Below the pieces are notes generated by a model. That model did no database searches. It was not told the origin of the DNA and saw only the letters and a list, made by a program, of their open reading frames with translations. The position numbers and the translations under genes are program-made. From CAZFAT01 sp964517075 (GTDB lineage Bacteria > Acidobacteriota > Vicinamibacteria > Vicinamibacterales > SCN-69-37), in NCBI GenBank assembly GCA_964517075.1, contig CAZFAT010000265.1:1-32838 (forward strand): DNA of 32,838 nucleotides, in the 5' to 3' direction. Positions 1 through 8,243 of the stretch are shown in pieces (position 1 is the first letter of the stretch; the number at the start of each line of letters is the position of its first letter).

Positions 1-1023
1 GTAGTCGATGTCGTGGCGCTCGACGAGCGTATTGAAGTCCCACCGCTGGCCCCATTGTTCCCCGGCCGCGAGCGGCGCCGTTGTCAGCAGCCGCAGCTTC
101 GGAATGTCTTCGCGGAAGTGTTCCTCGCGCGTCGGATCCTCGATGAGATACGGCTCGTACGGCTCGAGGTACTTGCAGCCGCGCGCCGCCTGCGCCAGGT
201 CGTAGCGCTGATGGAAGTCGATCAGCCAGTCGCCGCCCGGCCCGACGCCTTCACGGATGTCTCTCCCGATCTGGTCGAGCCGCCGGAGGCTCTCCAGCTG
301 ATTGAAGAACACACCGCCTGGCGGCAGCGTGCGCGGAGGTGGGGGAGCCGGTGCACCCGCGGCCGCCGGAGCCGCAGTGGCCGCGCCGGTCCCGCGAGTG
401 CCGCCGCCGCGCCCGCCACCGACCGCCGTGCCCGGCGCCGAAATGCGGAACGCGCGGTAGCCCTGCTCCATCGCGGCGCGCGCGTTCTCACGCAGTTGCG
501 TGCCCGTTCCGCCTCCGCCGAGGTAACACTCGACGTAGTCGCGGTTCATCCCGCCCATCAGGTCATAGACCGGCACGTTCAGCGCCTTGCCCTTGATGTC
601 CCACAACGCCATGTCCAGGGCGCCGAGGGCGTGCACCTTCTCCTTGCCGGGTGAGTAGAACCACGACCGGTACATGTCCTGCCAGCAGCGCTCGATATCG
701 AACGGGTTCCTGCCGATGAGCTTGCCCGCCGACTGGGTCAAGGTGTCAGGCAGGCCGCCCTCGCCAACACCGACGAGCCCGGCCTGATCGGTTTCGACCG
801 TCACCACGAAGTCGCTCTGGTTGAAGGTCGGGTTGACGGTGGCGTGTCGGTAGATGTTGACCTTCGTGATCCTGGCCTTGGGCAGGCTCGCCGCGGCCGC
901 GCGGAGCGTCGGTGCGATGACGACGCCAGCCGTTCCGGCCGCCAGGGTCCTCAAAAAGTCGCGCCGGTCAAAGCTCTGCTGAAGGCGTGCACGTCCACGT
1001 GGGGCGTCGGGACTCTGCGGCAT
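1..1023 (-). CDS. Tat-exported mandelate racemase/muconate lactonizing family enzyme (partial, C-terminus beyond window)
   Basis: Reads 341 codons from ATG at 1021-1023 to the window edge without a stop. The start has an AAAGGAG site (1030-1036) at good spacing. A twin-arginine signal is present near residue 20 (RRDFLRTLAAG then an Ala-rich stretch ending near residue 46), so the enzyme is probably exported folded. The fold is enolase superfamily: an N-terminal cap domain, then a barrel with three expected metal ligands visible as D269 (in DFHQR), E295 (in IEDPT) and E322 (in AAGEQWG). Such enzymes abstract a proton alpha to a carboxylate and commonly dehydrate or racemise sugar acids; the exact substrate cannot be read. 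The D-F-H-Q-R motif recalls mannonate/galactonate-type dehydratases. Odd point: a Gly/Ala/Pro-rich segment of about 36 residues (about 197-232) interrupts the barrel right after FRIS, where the basic catalytic K-x-K normally sits. It is last in a tct transporter cluster, 175 bp behind tctA. Confidence 0.9.
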   Translation of the reverse strand, partial: MPQSPDAPRGRARLQQSFDRRDFLRTLAAGTAGVVIAPTLRAAAASLPKARITKVNIYRHATVNPTFNQSDFVVTVETDQAGLVGVGEGGLPDTLTQSAGKLIGRNPFDIERCWQDMYRSWFYSPGKEKVHALGALDMALWDIKGKALNVPVYDLMGGMNRDYVECYLGGGGTGTQLRENARAAMEQGYRAFRISAPGTAVGGGRGGGTRGTGAATAAPAAAGAPAPPPPRTLPPGGVFFNQLESLRRLDQIGRDIREGVGPGGDWLIDFHQRYDLAQAARGCKYLEPYEPYLIEDPTREEHFREDIPKLRLLTTAPLAAGEQWGQRWDFNTLVERHDIDY

Positions 1024-1179
1024 ACGCGGCTCCTTTCGAACAGCGCCAGGATGGACCAGCCCCGGCGACACTCAGAGGGCGTAGTAGACACGAGCCATCG
1101 ATCGTTGGCAAGGACGCACGGGCGGCCCGCCTGCCGAGTCTGGCGCATGATTGTCGCGCCGGCGTGGGGAGAGTCGCGG

Positions 1180-1196
1180 GCCTCCTGCTTGGAGGC
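1180..1196 (-). other. Short hairpin just after the tctA stop
   Basis: GCCTCC and GGAGGC arms (6 bp) around a 5-nt loop start 3 bases after the tctA stop codon. No U-tract follows, so this is not a classical terminator. It could attenuate transcription or protect the upstream mRNA between tctA and the racemase-family gene. Confidence 0.3.
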
Positions 1197-1198
1197 GA

Positions 1199-2692
1199 TC
1201 AGGCCCTTCGCTTCGAGGCGGCTCGCCACCCCATCACCAGCGGTGACAACCAGACCAGCAGCGTGGCCACGCCGAGGCTGCCGGCCACCGGACGCTCGAA
1301 AAAGGCCAGCAGATTGCCATCGGCCTTGATCATCGAGGTAACGAGGTTCTGTTCCAGCATGCCGCCCAGTACGACGCCCAGGATGGCCGGCGCGATCGGA
1401 AACTTGTTCGCCTCCATCACGAACGCCAGGAGGCCGAACGCCAGCATCACGCCGACGTCGAAGATCGAGTTGTTGATCGCGAACGCCCCTACCACGCAGA
1501 AGAGCAGAATCACCGGCATCAACACGCGGCGCGGGACATGCAGGACGTTCTTCGCCGCCTTGATCAGGAGCCAGCCGAGCGGCAGGAGCAGCAGATTGGC
1601 GAGAATGAAGACCAGGAACACCGCGTAGATGTTCTGCGGGTTCTCGATGAAGATCGTCGGTCCGGGATTCATGCCCTTGAGATACAGGACGCCGATGACG
1701 ATCGCCGTGATCGAGTCGCCGGGAATGCCGAAGACGAGGGCCGGAATCCACGCGCCGGCGAGCGCGGCGTTGTTGGCGGCGCCGGCTTCGATGATGCCCT
1801 CGACATGCCCGGTGCCGAACTTCTCCGGCGTCCGCGAGAACCGCTTGGAAATGCCGTAGGCCATCCACGCGGCGATGTCGGCGCCGGCGCCCGGCAAGGC
1901 GCCGACGACGGTGCCCAGCACGCTGCCGCGAAGCGTCGCCAGGGGATATCTCCGCACGAGCGCGCCTTGTCCCCGGAAGATACGGCCGATGTCCTGCGGG
2001 ACATCCTCGATCGGATCCTCCGACGCGATCGCAAACCGCAGGACCTCGGACACCGCAAACATGCCGATCATCATCGGGATCAACTGGATGCCGCTCATCA
2101 GGGCCGTTGACCCGAAGGTGAAGCGGGGATAGGCCGCCGGGTTCTCGAATCCAACGGTGGCGAGCAGTAGCCCGACCAGCAGCGCGACGAGCCCTTTGGT
2201 CGGGCGCCCGGGGGAGATGAAGACGGCACAGGTCAAGCCGAGCAGCACCAGCCAGAAATACTCGTACGAGCTGAACGAGAGCGCGGCGTTCGCCAGCGCT
2301 GGCGCGGCGGTGATCAGCACGACCGTTCCGAACAGCCCGCCGATCACCGAGAAGACGAGGTCCGCGCCCAGGACCGTCTCGGCCTGGCCCTTGCGCGTCA
2401 TGGCGTACGCTTCGTCGCAATAGGCCGCCGACGCCGGTGTGCCGGGAATGCGCAGGAGGGCGCCGGGGACGTCGCCGGAGAAGATCGCCATGGCCGTTGC
2501 GGTCACCATCGCGGCCACCGCGGGCAGCGGCGGCAGGAAGAACGTCAGGGGCACGAGCAGCGCCACCGCCATCGTGGCGCTCAGCCCGGGAATGGCCCCG
2601 ACGAACAGCCCGTAGATCGCCGACGCCAGGATGACGCCGACGACCAGCGGATCGAACAGGAGCCGGGCCGCCTCGATCACGTGCTCTACCAC
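1199..2692 (-). CDS. tctA: Tripartite tricarboxylate transporter large permease TctA
   Basis: 497 residues, the usual TctA length, and almost entirely hydrophobic with roughly a dozen membrane segments. The two diagnostic repeats are visible: GAIPGLSATM (residues 32-41) and the second-half motif GALPGAGADIAAWMAYG (about residues 258-274). TctA is the main inner-membrane permease of secondary transporters that take up carboxylates captured by a periplasmic TctC protein. The GTG start at 2690-2692 overlaps the tctB stop by 7 bp, so translation is coupled. It sits in a complete tctC-tctB-tctA set followed by an enolase-superfamily enzyme, which suggests the substrate is the acid that enzyme handles or its product. 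Confidence 0.95.
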   Translation of the reverse strand: MVEHVIEAARLLFDPLVVGVILASAIYGLFVGAIPGLSATMAVALLVPLTFFLPPLPAVAAMVTATAMAIFSGDVPGALLRIPGTPASAAYCDEAYAMTRKGQAETVLGADLVFSVIGGLFGTVVLITAAPALANAALSFSSYEYFWLVLLGLTCAVFISPGRPTKGLVALLVGLLLATVGFENPAAYPRFTFGSTALMSGIQLIPMMIGMFAVSEVLRFAIASEDPIEDVPQDIGRIFRGQGALVRRYPLATLRGSVLGTVVGALPGAGADIAAWMAYGISKRFSRTPEKFGTGHVEGIIEAGAANNAALAGAWIPALVFGIPGDSITAIVIGVLYLKGMNPGPTIFIENPQNIYAVFLVFILANLLLLPLGWLLIKAAKNVLHVPRRVLMPVILLFCVVGAFAINNSIFDVGVMLAFGLLAFVMEANKFPIAPAILGVVLGGMLEQNLVTSMIKADGNLLAFFERPVAGSLGVATLLVWLSPLVMGWRAASKRRA

Positions 2693-3156
2693 GCAATCGG
2701 CTCGAGGACGCCCCAGGGCAGCGGCACACCAAGGACTGTGTAGAAACCGTAGTGAATCGCGACGGTCACGCCGATCGCGAGGGGAAGGATCCAGGTACGC
2801 CGCGCGCCGAATGCCGCCAACAGCACCGAGAGAAACAGGACGCCCGTGATGAAGAAGCCTAGCGGGTCGACGACGACGGTGTAGGTGATGAGGACGATGA
2901 TGACGAGCGCCACGCGGGCGAGCGCGCGAGGATTGCGCGCCCAGGCATCGATTGCGATCCAGGGCGTTCCGCGCCGCCTCGGGCCCGACAGGGCCAGCAC
3001 GGCGCCGACCAGGGCGAGGCCCAGGCCGATGACGGTTGGAAACAGTGAAGGCCCGATGCGCTGGCCCGGCATCGGCGGGAACGTCTGCGCATAGCCGGCG
3101 ACGGCGAGTCCGCCGGCCATGACGAGCAGGCCGGTGGTGAAGTCACTCGGTCGCAT
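2686..3156 (-). CDS. tctB: Tripartite tricarboxylate transporter small permease TctB
   Basis: 156 residues with four hydrophobic segments and the TctB-type start (MRPSDFTTGLL, then an aromatic/proline loop with GQRIGPSLFPTVIG). TctB is the small membrane subunit that partners TctA; it is the least conserved member, and the assignment leans partly on its position. ATG start at 3154-3156 lies 36 bp behind the tctC stop; the 3' end overlaps tctA by 7 bp. All three genes are co-oriented and clearly one transcription unit. Confidence 0.92.
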   Translation of the reverse strand: MRPSDFTTGLLVMAGGLAVAGYAQTFPPMPGQRIGPSLFPTVIGLGLALVGAVLALSGPRRRGTPWIAIDAWARNPRALARVALVIIVLITYTVVVDPLGFFITGVLFLSVLLAAFGARRTWILPLAIGVTVAIHYGFYTVLGVPLPWGVLEPIAW

Positions 3157-3192
3157 CAGACGGCGAGGCGACTGCGAGGCGCCTCCGATCGG

Positions 3193-4170
3193 TCACTGGC
3201 CCAGTCCGACCTTCTTCATCGTGACACCCATCTGCGCGTCGGCGTCGGTCATGAATGCGGCGAACTCGGCGGGTCCGGCCCAGCGGCGTCCGAACCCGCG
3301 GTTCGCCGCGAACTCCTGATATTCCGGACTGTCGTAAGCGTTCTTCAGGGCACTCTCGAGCCGCGACTGGATCGCGGGCGGCAATCCCCGGGGCGCCCCG
3401 AAGCCTCGCCAGACGTTCATCGTCCACGTGGTCCCGATCGCCTGCGTGCCCGTCGGCACGTCCGGGTACAGTGCCGACGGCTCGTCGTCGAGGATCGCGA
3501 GGCTCCTGATCTTGCCCGCATCGATCAGCGACCGGGCCTCCGCATGCGACGAGGGGACGATGTCCACACCGCCGGCGACCAGATCGAGGAAGCCGGCCGC
3601 GCTGCCGGCACTCGGCACCCAGGGCACCGAGGCCGGAGGAATCTGCTGTTCGTCGAGCAGGCCCCACAGCGAGACGTGCCAGATGCCGCCCTGCGCCGTG
3701 CCCGACGCCTTGAGCTTGCCGGGGTTCGCCTTGATTGCCTGCAGGAGATCGCCGAGGTTTCTGTACGGCGCGTCCTGGCGCACGTGGATGGCGGTCGCAT
3801 CGACGTTCACCAGCCCGAGGGGCGCGAACGCGGCGCCGCTCAGTGTGGTGAGGCCCTGGTGGCGCATCATCGCGATTTCGACGGTGATGATCCCGAAGGT
3901 GTAGCCATCCGGCGCCGCGTCGGCGATGGCCTGATGTCCGACGACGCCGCTCCCGCCCGTGCGGTTCACGACGTTGACGGGCTTGCCGAGGTCGCGCTCC
4001 ATCAGGGTCGCGATCACCCGTGCGACGGCGTCCGTGCCGCCGCCCGCGCCCCACGGCACAATCATCGCGATCGGCCGCGCGGGATACGCCGACGGTGCGC
4101 CGCATCCGTTCAGCGCGGCGGCCACCGCGGCCAGGGAAAGAACGAGTCCTGCGAGCCCTGTGTGTCTCAT
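3193..4170 (-). CDS. tctC: Tripartite tricarboxylate transporter substrate-binding protein TctC (Bug family)
   Basis: 325 residues from ATG at 4168-4170, typical of Bug/TctC extracytoplasmic receptors. An in-frame TTG at 4197 would add nine residues, but it lies inside a likely -10 box (TATACT, 4197-4202), and the ATG has GGTGAC just upstream, so I chose the ATG. The N-terminus is a lipoprotein-like signal (LAAVAAALNGC). The mature part opens with the family signature: YPARPIAMIVPWGAGGGTD, followed by the NRTGGSGVVG loop and PDGYT, which bind the carboxylate. The receptor delivers its ligand to TctAB. First gene of the minus-strand cluster, divergent from the thuA-like gene. Confidence 0.94.
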   Translation of the reverse strand: MRHTGLAGLVLSLAAVAAALNGCGAPSAYPARPIAMIVPWGAGGGTDAVARVIATLMERDLGKPVNVVNRTGGSGVVGHQAIADAAPDGYTFGIITVEIAMMRHQGLTTLSGAAFAPLGLVNVDATAIHVRQDAPYRNLGDLLQAIKANPGKLKASGTAQGGIWHVSLWGLLDEQQIPPASVPWVPSAGSAAGFLDLVAGGVDIVPSSHAEARSLIDAGKIRSLAILDDEPSALYPDVPTGTQAIGTTWTMNVWRGFGAPRGLPPAIQSRLESALKNAYDSPEYQEFAANRGFGRRWAGPAEFAAFMTDADAQMGVTMKKVGLGQ

Positions 4171-4316
4171 GTGGCGTGTCACCGCTGGAACGGCCAAGTA
4201 TATACAGGCCGCGATCCGCGAGCGCGTGGTGCGAAGGGAAGGGCCGCGGCCCGCGTCCGGTAGAATGGCAGCGGCTCGACGCGCGGTAACCGGTCGGTGT
4301 TCAACGGGAGGGCCTC
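4171..4316. promoter_or_regulatory. Divergent promoter region between tctC and the thuA-like gene
   Basis: 146 bp. On the minus strand TATACT (4197-4202) is a good -10 box placed to give a leader of about 20 nt before the tctC ATG. On the plus strand TAGAAT (4261-4266) would give a leader of about 44 nt before the thuA-like gene, whose ribosome site is GGGAGGG close to 4305. I see no strong -35 for either. The shared spacer suggests joint control of both cassettes. Confidence 0.45.
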
Positions 4317-5153
4317 ATGACGTTCCGGCATGTCACGGTCGCTATCGTCTTTCTGCTCGTCGCGACGCTCACAGGGATTGCCGGGCCGCAGGCGCCGGCG
4401 GGCGCTGACGGCGCGGCGGCCGGACAAGCGGCGCCGGCTGGCAATCGAGGCCGTGGACGAGGCGACGCGTTCGCCGGCCAACCGCGCATCAATGCGCTCG
4501 TCGTGAGCGGCGGCTGCTGCCACGACTACGCCCTCCAGGGCCGACTGCTGATGGATGCCGTCGGTCGCGCGCTCCCGGTGGATTGGACGCTCACCGTCCA
4601 GGGCGCCAGGGGCACGCGCGGCACCATGCCCGTGTACGGGAGGCCGGACTGGGACCGGGGCTTCGACATCGTCATTCACAACGAGTGTCTGGCGGGCGTC
4701 GACGACCCGCAGTACATCCGGAACATCACCGCGGCACATCGCGGCGGTCCGCCGGCCGTCGTGATCCACTGCGCGATGCACTCCTACCGCGCGGCGACGA
4801 TCGACGACTGGCGTGAGTTCCTCGGTGTGACGTCACGGACGCATACGAAGCCGTTTCCGATTCCCGTCAAGGTCGCCGCGAAAGATCATCCCGCGATGAA
4901 GGGCTTCAAGGAAGACTGGGTGACGCCCGTCGACGAACTGTACGTCATCGAGAAGGTGTGGCCGAACACGACGCCGCTGGCGACCGCCGTCAGCCCGGAG
5001 GACAAGAAGGAATACGCGCTCGCCTGGGCCGGTGAATACGCGGGCGCGCGGGTGTTTGGCACGACGCTCGGCCACGGCAACGAGACATGGATGGATCCGA
5101 CCTTCCAGGACCTGCTGGTGCGCGGCATCAAATGGGCGCTCAACCGGGAGTGA
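4317..5153 (+). CDS. Exported ThuA-like domain protein
   Basis: 278 residues. An N-terminal signal (residues 1 to about 23, VTVAIVFLLVATLTGIAG) is followed by a low-complexity Ala/Gly stretch ending in NRGRGRGD (to about residue 50), then one ThuA domain to the end. ThuA domains have a glutamine-amidotransferase-like fold without the usual triad; the family name comes from rhizobial trehalose utilisation, and the biochemical role is generally unsettled. Family marks include VVSGGCCHDY near the start of the domain, the IHNECL and VIHCAMHSYR segments, and the closing GTTLGHGNETWMDPTFQDLL. It overlaps the following LarA-like gene in a GTGA arrangement, so the two are probably made in equal amounts. 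The window also carries two more ThuA domains in the large protein at 21060-25430. Confidence 0.88.
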   Translation: MTFRHVTVAIVFLLVATLTGIAGPQAPAGADGAAAGQAAPAGNRGRGRGDAFAGQPRINALVVSGGCCHDYALQGRLLMDAVGRALPVDWTLTVQGARGTRGTMPVYGRPDWDRGFDIVIHNECLAGVDDPQYIRNITAAHRGGPPAVVIHCAMHSYRAATIDDWREFLGVTSRTHTKPFPIPVKVAAKDHPAMKGFKEDWVTPVDELYVIEKVWPNTTPLATAVSPEDKKEYALAWAGEYAGARVFGTTLGHGNETWMDPTFQDLLVRGIKWALNRE

Positions 5154-6469
5154 CCGGGGCCGCACCCGCCGGGGGCTACATCGATATCCGCGTAGACCCC
5201 GCGGCGTTCGCGTACCCGGACGTGCCGCTGCCGGACGTCTGGACCGTTCGCCAGAAGGTCGAGGCGCCGGAGATCCGGGACGTCGCGGCGTCGGCGGCCG
5301 ACGCCGTGGCACGGCTCTTTACGGACGCTCGGTTGCGCCCGGGCGCGTCCGTGGCGGTCGGCGTCGGGAGCCGCGGGATTTCAAACCTCCAGTCAATCGT
5401 CCGGACCGTGGTCGAGCGCCTCAAGGCAGGGGGTTGCCACCCGTTCATCGTGCCCGCGATGGGGAGCCATGGCGACGCCACCGCCGAAGGACAGACGGAG
5501 ATTCTGCGCGACTACGGAATCACCGAAGAGGGTTGTGGCGCCGCGATTCGGGCGACGATGGACGTGGAGCACGTTTCCTCGCTGGAGGACGGGTATCCCG
5601 TCTATTTCGACCGGATGGCGCTGGCGGCGGACGCCGTCGTCGTGGTCAACCGCATCAAGAGGCACACCTGCTTCCAGGGCCGCATCGAAAGCGGGCTCGC
5701 CAAGATGTGCGCGATCGGCCTTGGGAAGCACAAGGGCGCGTCATCAATCCACCAGTTCGGCTTCAACGGGTTGCGAGAGACGATGCCGCGGGTGGCGCGC
5801 CGGCTGGTGGCGTGCACGCACATCGTCGGAGGCGTTGGCGTCCTGGAAAACGCGTACGGGGGCACGGCGGAGATTCATGGATTGACGGCGGAGGAGATCG
5901 GCGGCGCCCGCGAGGCGAACCTGCTCGAGCGGTCGCGAGCGCTGTCGCCGCGATTGGCGTTCGATGACGTGGACGTGCTGGTCGTGGACCGGATGGGCAA
6001 GGACATCAGCGGCTCCGGGTTCGACACGCACGTGATCGGTCGGGTGCGAATGCCCTCGGCCTCGGATGCGGACTGGCCCGGTCCCACCGTGCGGGTCATC
6101 GTCGCGCTGGATCTGACGGACAAGACGCACGGCAACGCCGCGGGGCTGGGGCTGGCGGACATCGTGACGCGCCGCCTCATCGAGCGCGTCGACTTCCATG
6201 CGACGATGACGAACCATCGCACGAGCGGCGAAGGCGGCGCCTTCCGCAGCAAGATCCCCGTCGTGCTCGCTGACGAAGGCGCGGCGGTTCGGGCCGCGAT
6301 CGGCTGCTGCGGACGAGGCCGGCCCGAGGCGGTCCGTCTCGCCCGAATTCAGAGTACCGCGCATGTCGAGACGCTGGAGATCTCCGCGCCTCTATTAGAA
6401 GAGGCCCGCACCCGCCCCGACATCGAGGTGCTGTCCGGCCCGCACCCGATGAATCTCAGCACGTCGTAG
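5150..6469 (+). CDS. LarA-like (lactate racemase superfamily, DUF2088) protein
   Basis: 439 residues from the GTG at 5150-5152, which overlaps the upstream stop codon (GTGA); the frame stays open 21 codons further upstream, but that part lies within the thuA-like gene. LarA racemases use a nickel-pincer nucleotide cofactor to move hydride at the alpha carbon of 2-hydroxy acids. The residues expected from the family are present at matching spacing: a GSRG loop near residue 65, H107 in GSHGDA, H172 in KRHTCFQG, K185 in LAKMC and H201 in SSIHQFG. Length equals that of LarA (about 425). The substrate may be a larger hydroxy- or sugar acid. Cytoplasmic; no signal peptide is visible, in contrast to its coupled neighbour. 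No cofactor synthesis genes (larB, larC, larE) are in this window. Confidence 0.82.
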   Translation: MTGAAPAGGYIDIRVDPAAFAYPDVPLPDVWTVRQKVEAPEIRDVAASAADAVARLFTDARLRPGASVAVGVGSRGISNLQSIVRTVVERLKAGGCHPFIVPAMGSHGDATAEGQTEILRDYGITEEGCGAAIRATMDVEHVSSLEDGYPVYFDRMALAADAVVVVNRIKRHTCFQGRIESGLAKMCAIGLGKHKGASSIHQFGFNGLRETMPRVARRLVACTHIVGGVGVLENAYGGTAEIHGLTAEEIGGAREANLLERSRALSPRLAFDDVDVLVVDRMGKDISGSGFDTHVIGRVRMPSASDADWPGPTVRVIVALDLTDKTHGNAAGLGLADIVTRRLIERVDFHATMTNHRTSGEGGAFRSKIPVVLADEGAAVRAAIGCCGRGRPEAVRLARIQSTAHVETLEISAPLLEEARTRPDIEVLSGPHPMNLSTS

Positions 6470-6559
6470 TGTCCGCCTCCAGGCCTGCGCGCCGGAGCCG
6501 CCGCCGGCCCCCGCTGTGGACCCTGTGAATGTGCGAGCGTGGCGCATGGCTCGAGTCTG

Positions 6560-8032
6560 TCAGCCCGCCTCCAGGTAACTGCGCACCTGGACGAGCACGA
6601 GCCAGCCCGAGAAGAAGCCGTAGAACGCCGTCGCGAACACCAGCATGCCCAGCCGCAGGCCGCGCACGCGAAGCGCGGGCGGGAGCCCTCGTCGATTGAG
6701 CTGGATGAGCAGGATGGAGTAGACGAACATCACCATGCCGTTCAGACAGGCGGCGATGACGAGCAGGAGCAGCGGCTGATTGAGACCCGACAGCAGGATG
6801 GCCGAGCTCGCGGCAATGGTGGTCCACGCGACGAGAAAATACATGCGACTCTCCGTCCAGCGCTGGCTGTCTCGCAGGTACACCGTCTTGACGACGTCCG
6901 CGATGAGGCGGGAGACGAAGTCGATCACGCCCAGCCCACAGAGCACGAGCGAGAGCGAGCCGAAGACCCAGAAGAAGGTCCCGAACCAGGGGGCGACGAC
7001 GGTCTTGAGGATCTCCCCTTCGGCTCGGATGAAGGCCAGATTGGCCTGTCCGGAGATGGTCCGGCCCTCGAGCGTCGAGTAGGCGAGCGCCGAAAAGACC
7101 GTGATCGAGAAGACGCAGATGAACCAGAACGAGACGAACTGTTCCTTGTTTGCCACGGCCCACCAGCCGCGAAAGCGGCGGAGGTTCTCTTCGTCTTGCC
7201 GCACCATCGACCCCGTGGCGGGCGCGGCCACCTCCTCGCCCGTGATCGGCGACACGATCCGCGGGATGTACACCCCCATGCCGAAGCCTTTGTCGCGGAT
7301 CCAGTTGCTCTGCACGAGATTGTTGACGCCTCCCGCGCCCGCGAAGACCAGCCCGCTCAGGACGAGGGAGACCGGCAGGATGCTCGTCTCGGGGAACTGT
7401 CCGATGCTGGTGACCATCGAGGGCAGCTCGGCCCACGCCGAGGGGCCGATGGCCGCGACAATCGCGACCGCGAGAAAGACCAGCGTCAGCCCCACCTTGA
7501 AGAACTGCGCCCACTCGAGGGTGCGATAGACCACGGGCGAGATGGTGAGCACGACGCCCGAGGCGACGAGGACCCCAATCGTGATGAGCGTGACGTCGCC
7601 GCCGCCCAGCAAGAACGTGAAAATCGTCACGCCGCTCGTCGCCCATCCCGGCCACATGTACGGCACGATGGTGAAGACGCAGAACAGCACGCCCCACGGC
7701 TTCCAGAACCGGACGAAGCCGGCCACGGCGGTTTCGCCCGTGGCCAGGGTATAGCGTTCGATCTCCATGTTGAGGAAGAACTGTACGGTCACGCCGAGCA
7801 TCGCGGCCCATAGAAAGCCCATCCCCACGGTCGAGGCCATGTACGGCCAGAGGATGTACTCCCCGGAGCCCACGCCCAGCCCCGCGAGAATCACGCCGGG
7901 GCCGAGAACCTTGCCGAGCGGCAGCGGTTTCGGCATGTCCTTGTAGGGCATCGGCGGGAGGTTGCCGTTCCGCGCCGCGTCGAAGCACTCCGAGGGCGCC
8001 GGGGCGGACCGATCGACAGACTGGAAGCTCAC
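6560..8032 (-). CDS. Nramp-like membrane transporter lacking canonical metal ligands
   Basis: 490 residues with about eleven hydrophobic segments and overall Nramp architecture, including LGPGVILAGLG opening the first segment. The two hallmark motifs of Nramp metal transporters are altered. The DPGN of segment 1 is replaced by G55-S56-G57-E58, and the MPHN of segment 6 by G235-V236-N237-N238, so both the Asp/Asn and Met ligands for Mn or Fe are gone. A charged loop (about residues 250-290, with RQDEENLRRFRGWW) sits after segment 6. It is therefore a distant Nramp relative whose substrate may not be a transition metal. The start is a GTG at 8030-8032 with no clear ribosome site; the ATG at MPYKD (residue 28) is an alternative. 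It stands alone, convergent with the larA-like gene and divergent from the peptidase. Confidence 0.85.
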   Translation of the reverse strand: MSFQSVDRSAPAPSECFDAARNGNLPPMPYKDMPKPLPLGKVLGPGVILAGLGVGSGEYILWPYMASTVGMGFLWAAMLGVTVQFFLNMEIERYTLATGETAVAGFVRFWKPWGVLFCVFTIVPYMWPGWATSGVTIFTFLLGGGDVTLITIGVLVASGVVLTISPVVYRTLEWAQFFKVGLTLVFLAVAIVAAIGPSAWAELPSMVTSIGQFPETSILPVSLVLSGLVFAGAGGVNNLVQSNWIRDKGFGMGVYIPRIVSPITGEEVAAPATGSMVRQDEENLRRFRGWWAVANKEQFVSFWFICVFSITVFSALAYSTLEGRTISGQANLAFIRAEGEILKTVVAPWFGTFFWVFGSLSLVLCGLGVIDFVSRLIADVVKTVYLRDSQRWTESRMYFLVAWTTIAASSAILLSGLNQPLLLLVIAACLNGMVMFVYSILLIQLNRRGLPPALRVRGLRLGMLVFATAFYGFFSGWLVLVQVRSYLEAG

Positions 8033-8204
8033 GTCGAGATACTAGTCGGAACACCGCCTGACCTGACCTGGTATTCGACGCGCGTGCTGAATCGCCACCG
8101 CAGACACGTCGGACATCTCAGCACCCGCCTCCGGCGAATGTCGTGAACGGCCCCCAAGGCGCCGGCTTGACCGACCCGCCTGGCTGCAGCCGCGCGTCCG
8201 ACGC

Positions 8205-8213
8205 TGCTATAGT
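8205..8213 (+). promoter_or_regulatory. Extended -10 promoter of the M28 peptidase gene
   Basis: TGC followed by TATAGT fits an extended -10 box; transcription would begin near 8220, giving a leader of about 24 nt that holds AGGGACGAGG before the ATG at 8244. No good -35 is seen 17 bp upstream, which is normal for extended -10 promoters. Confidence 0.5.
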
Positions 8214-8243
8214 CGGCGCCGGCGGCAGGGACGAGGTCGAGCC

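Noticed and set aside
13..654. Plus-strand open frame of 213 codons at the window start
   Set aside because: Antisense to the enolase-superfamily enzyme, whose minus-strand reading shows a Tat signal and metal ligands.
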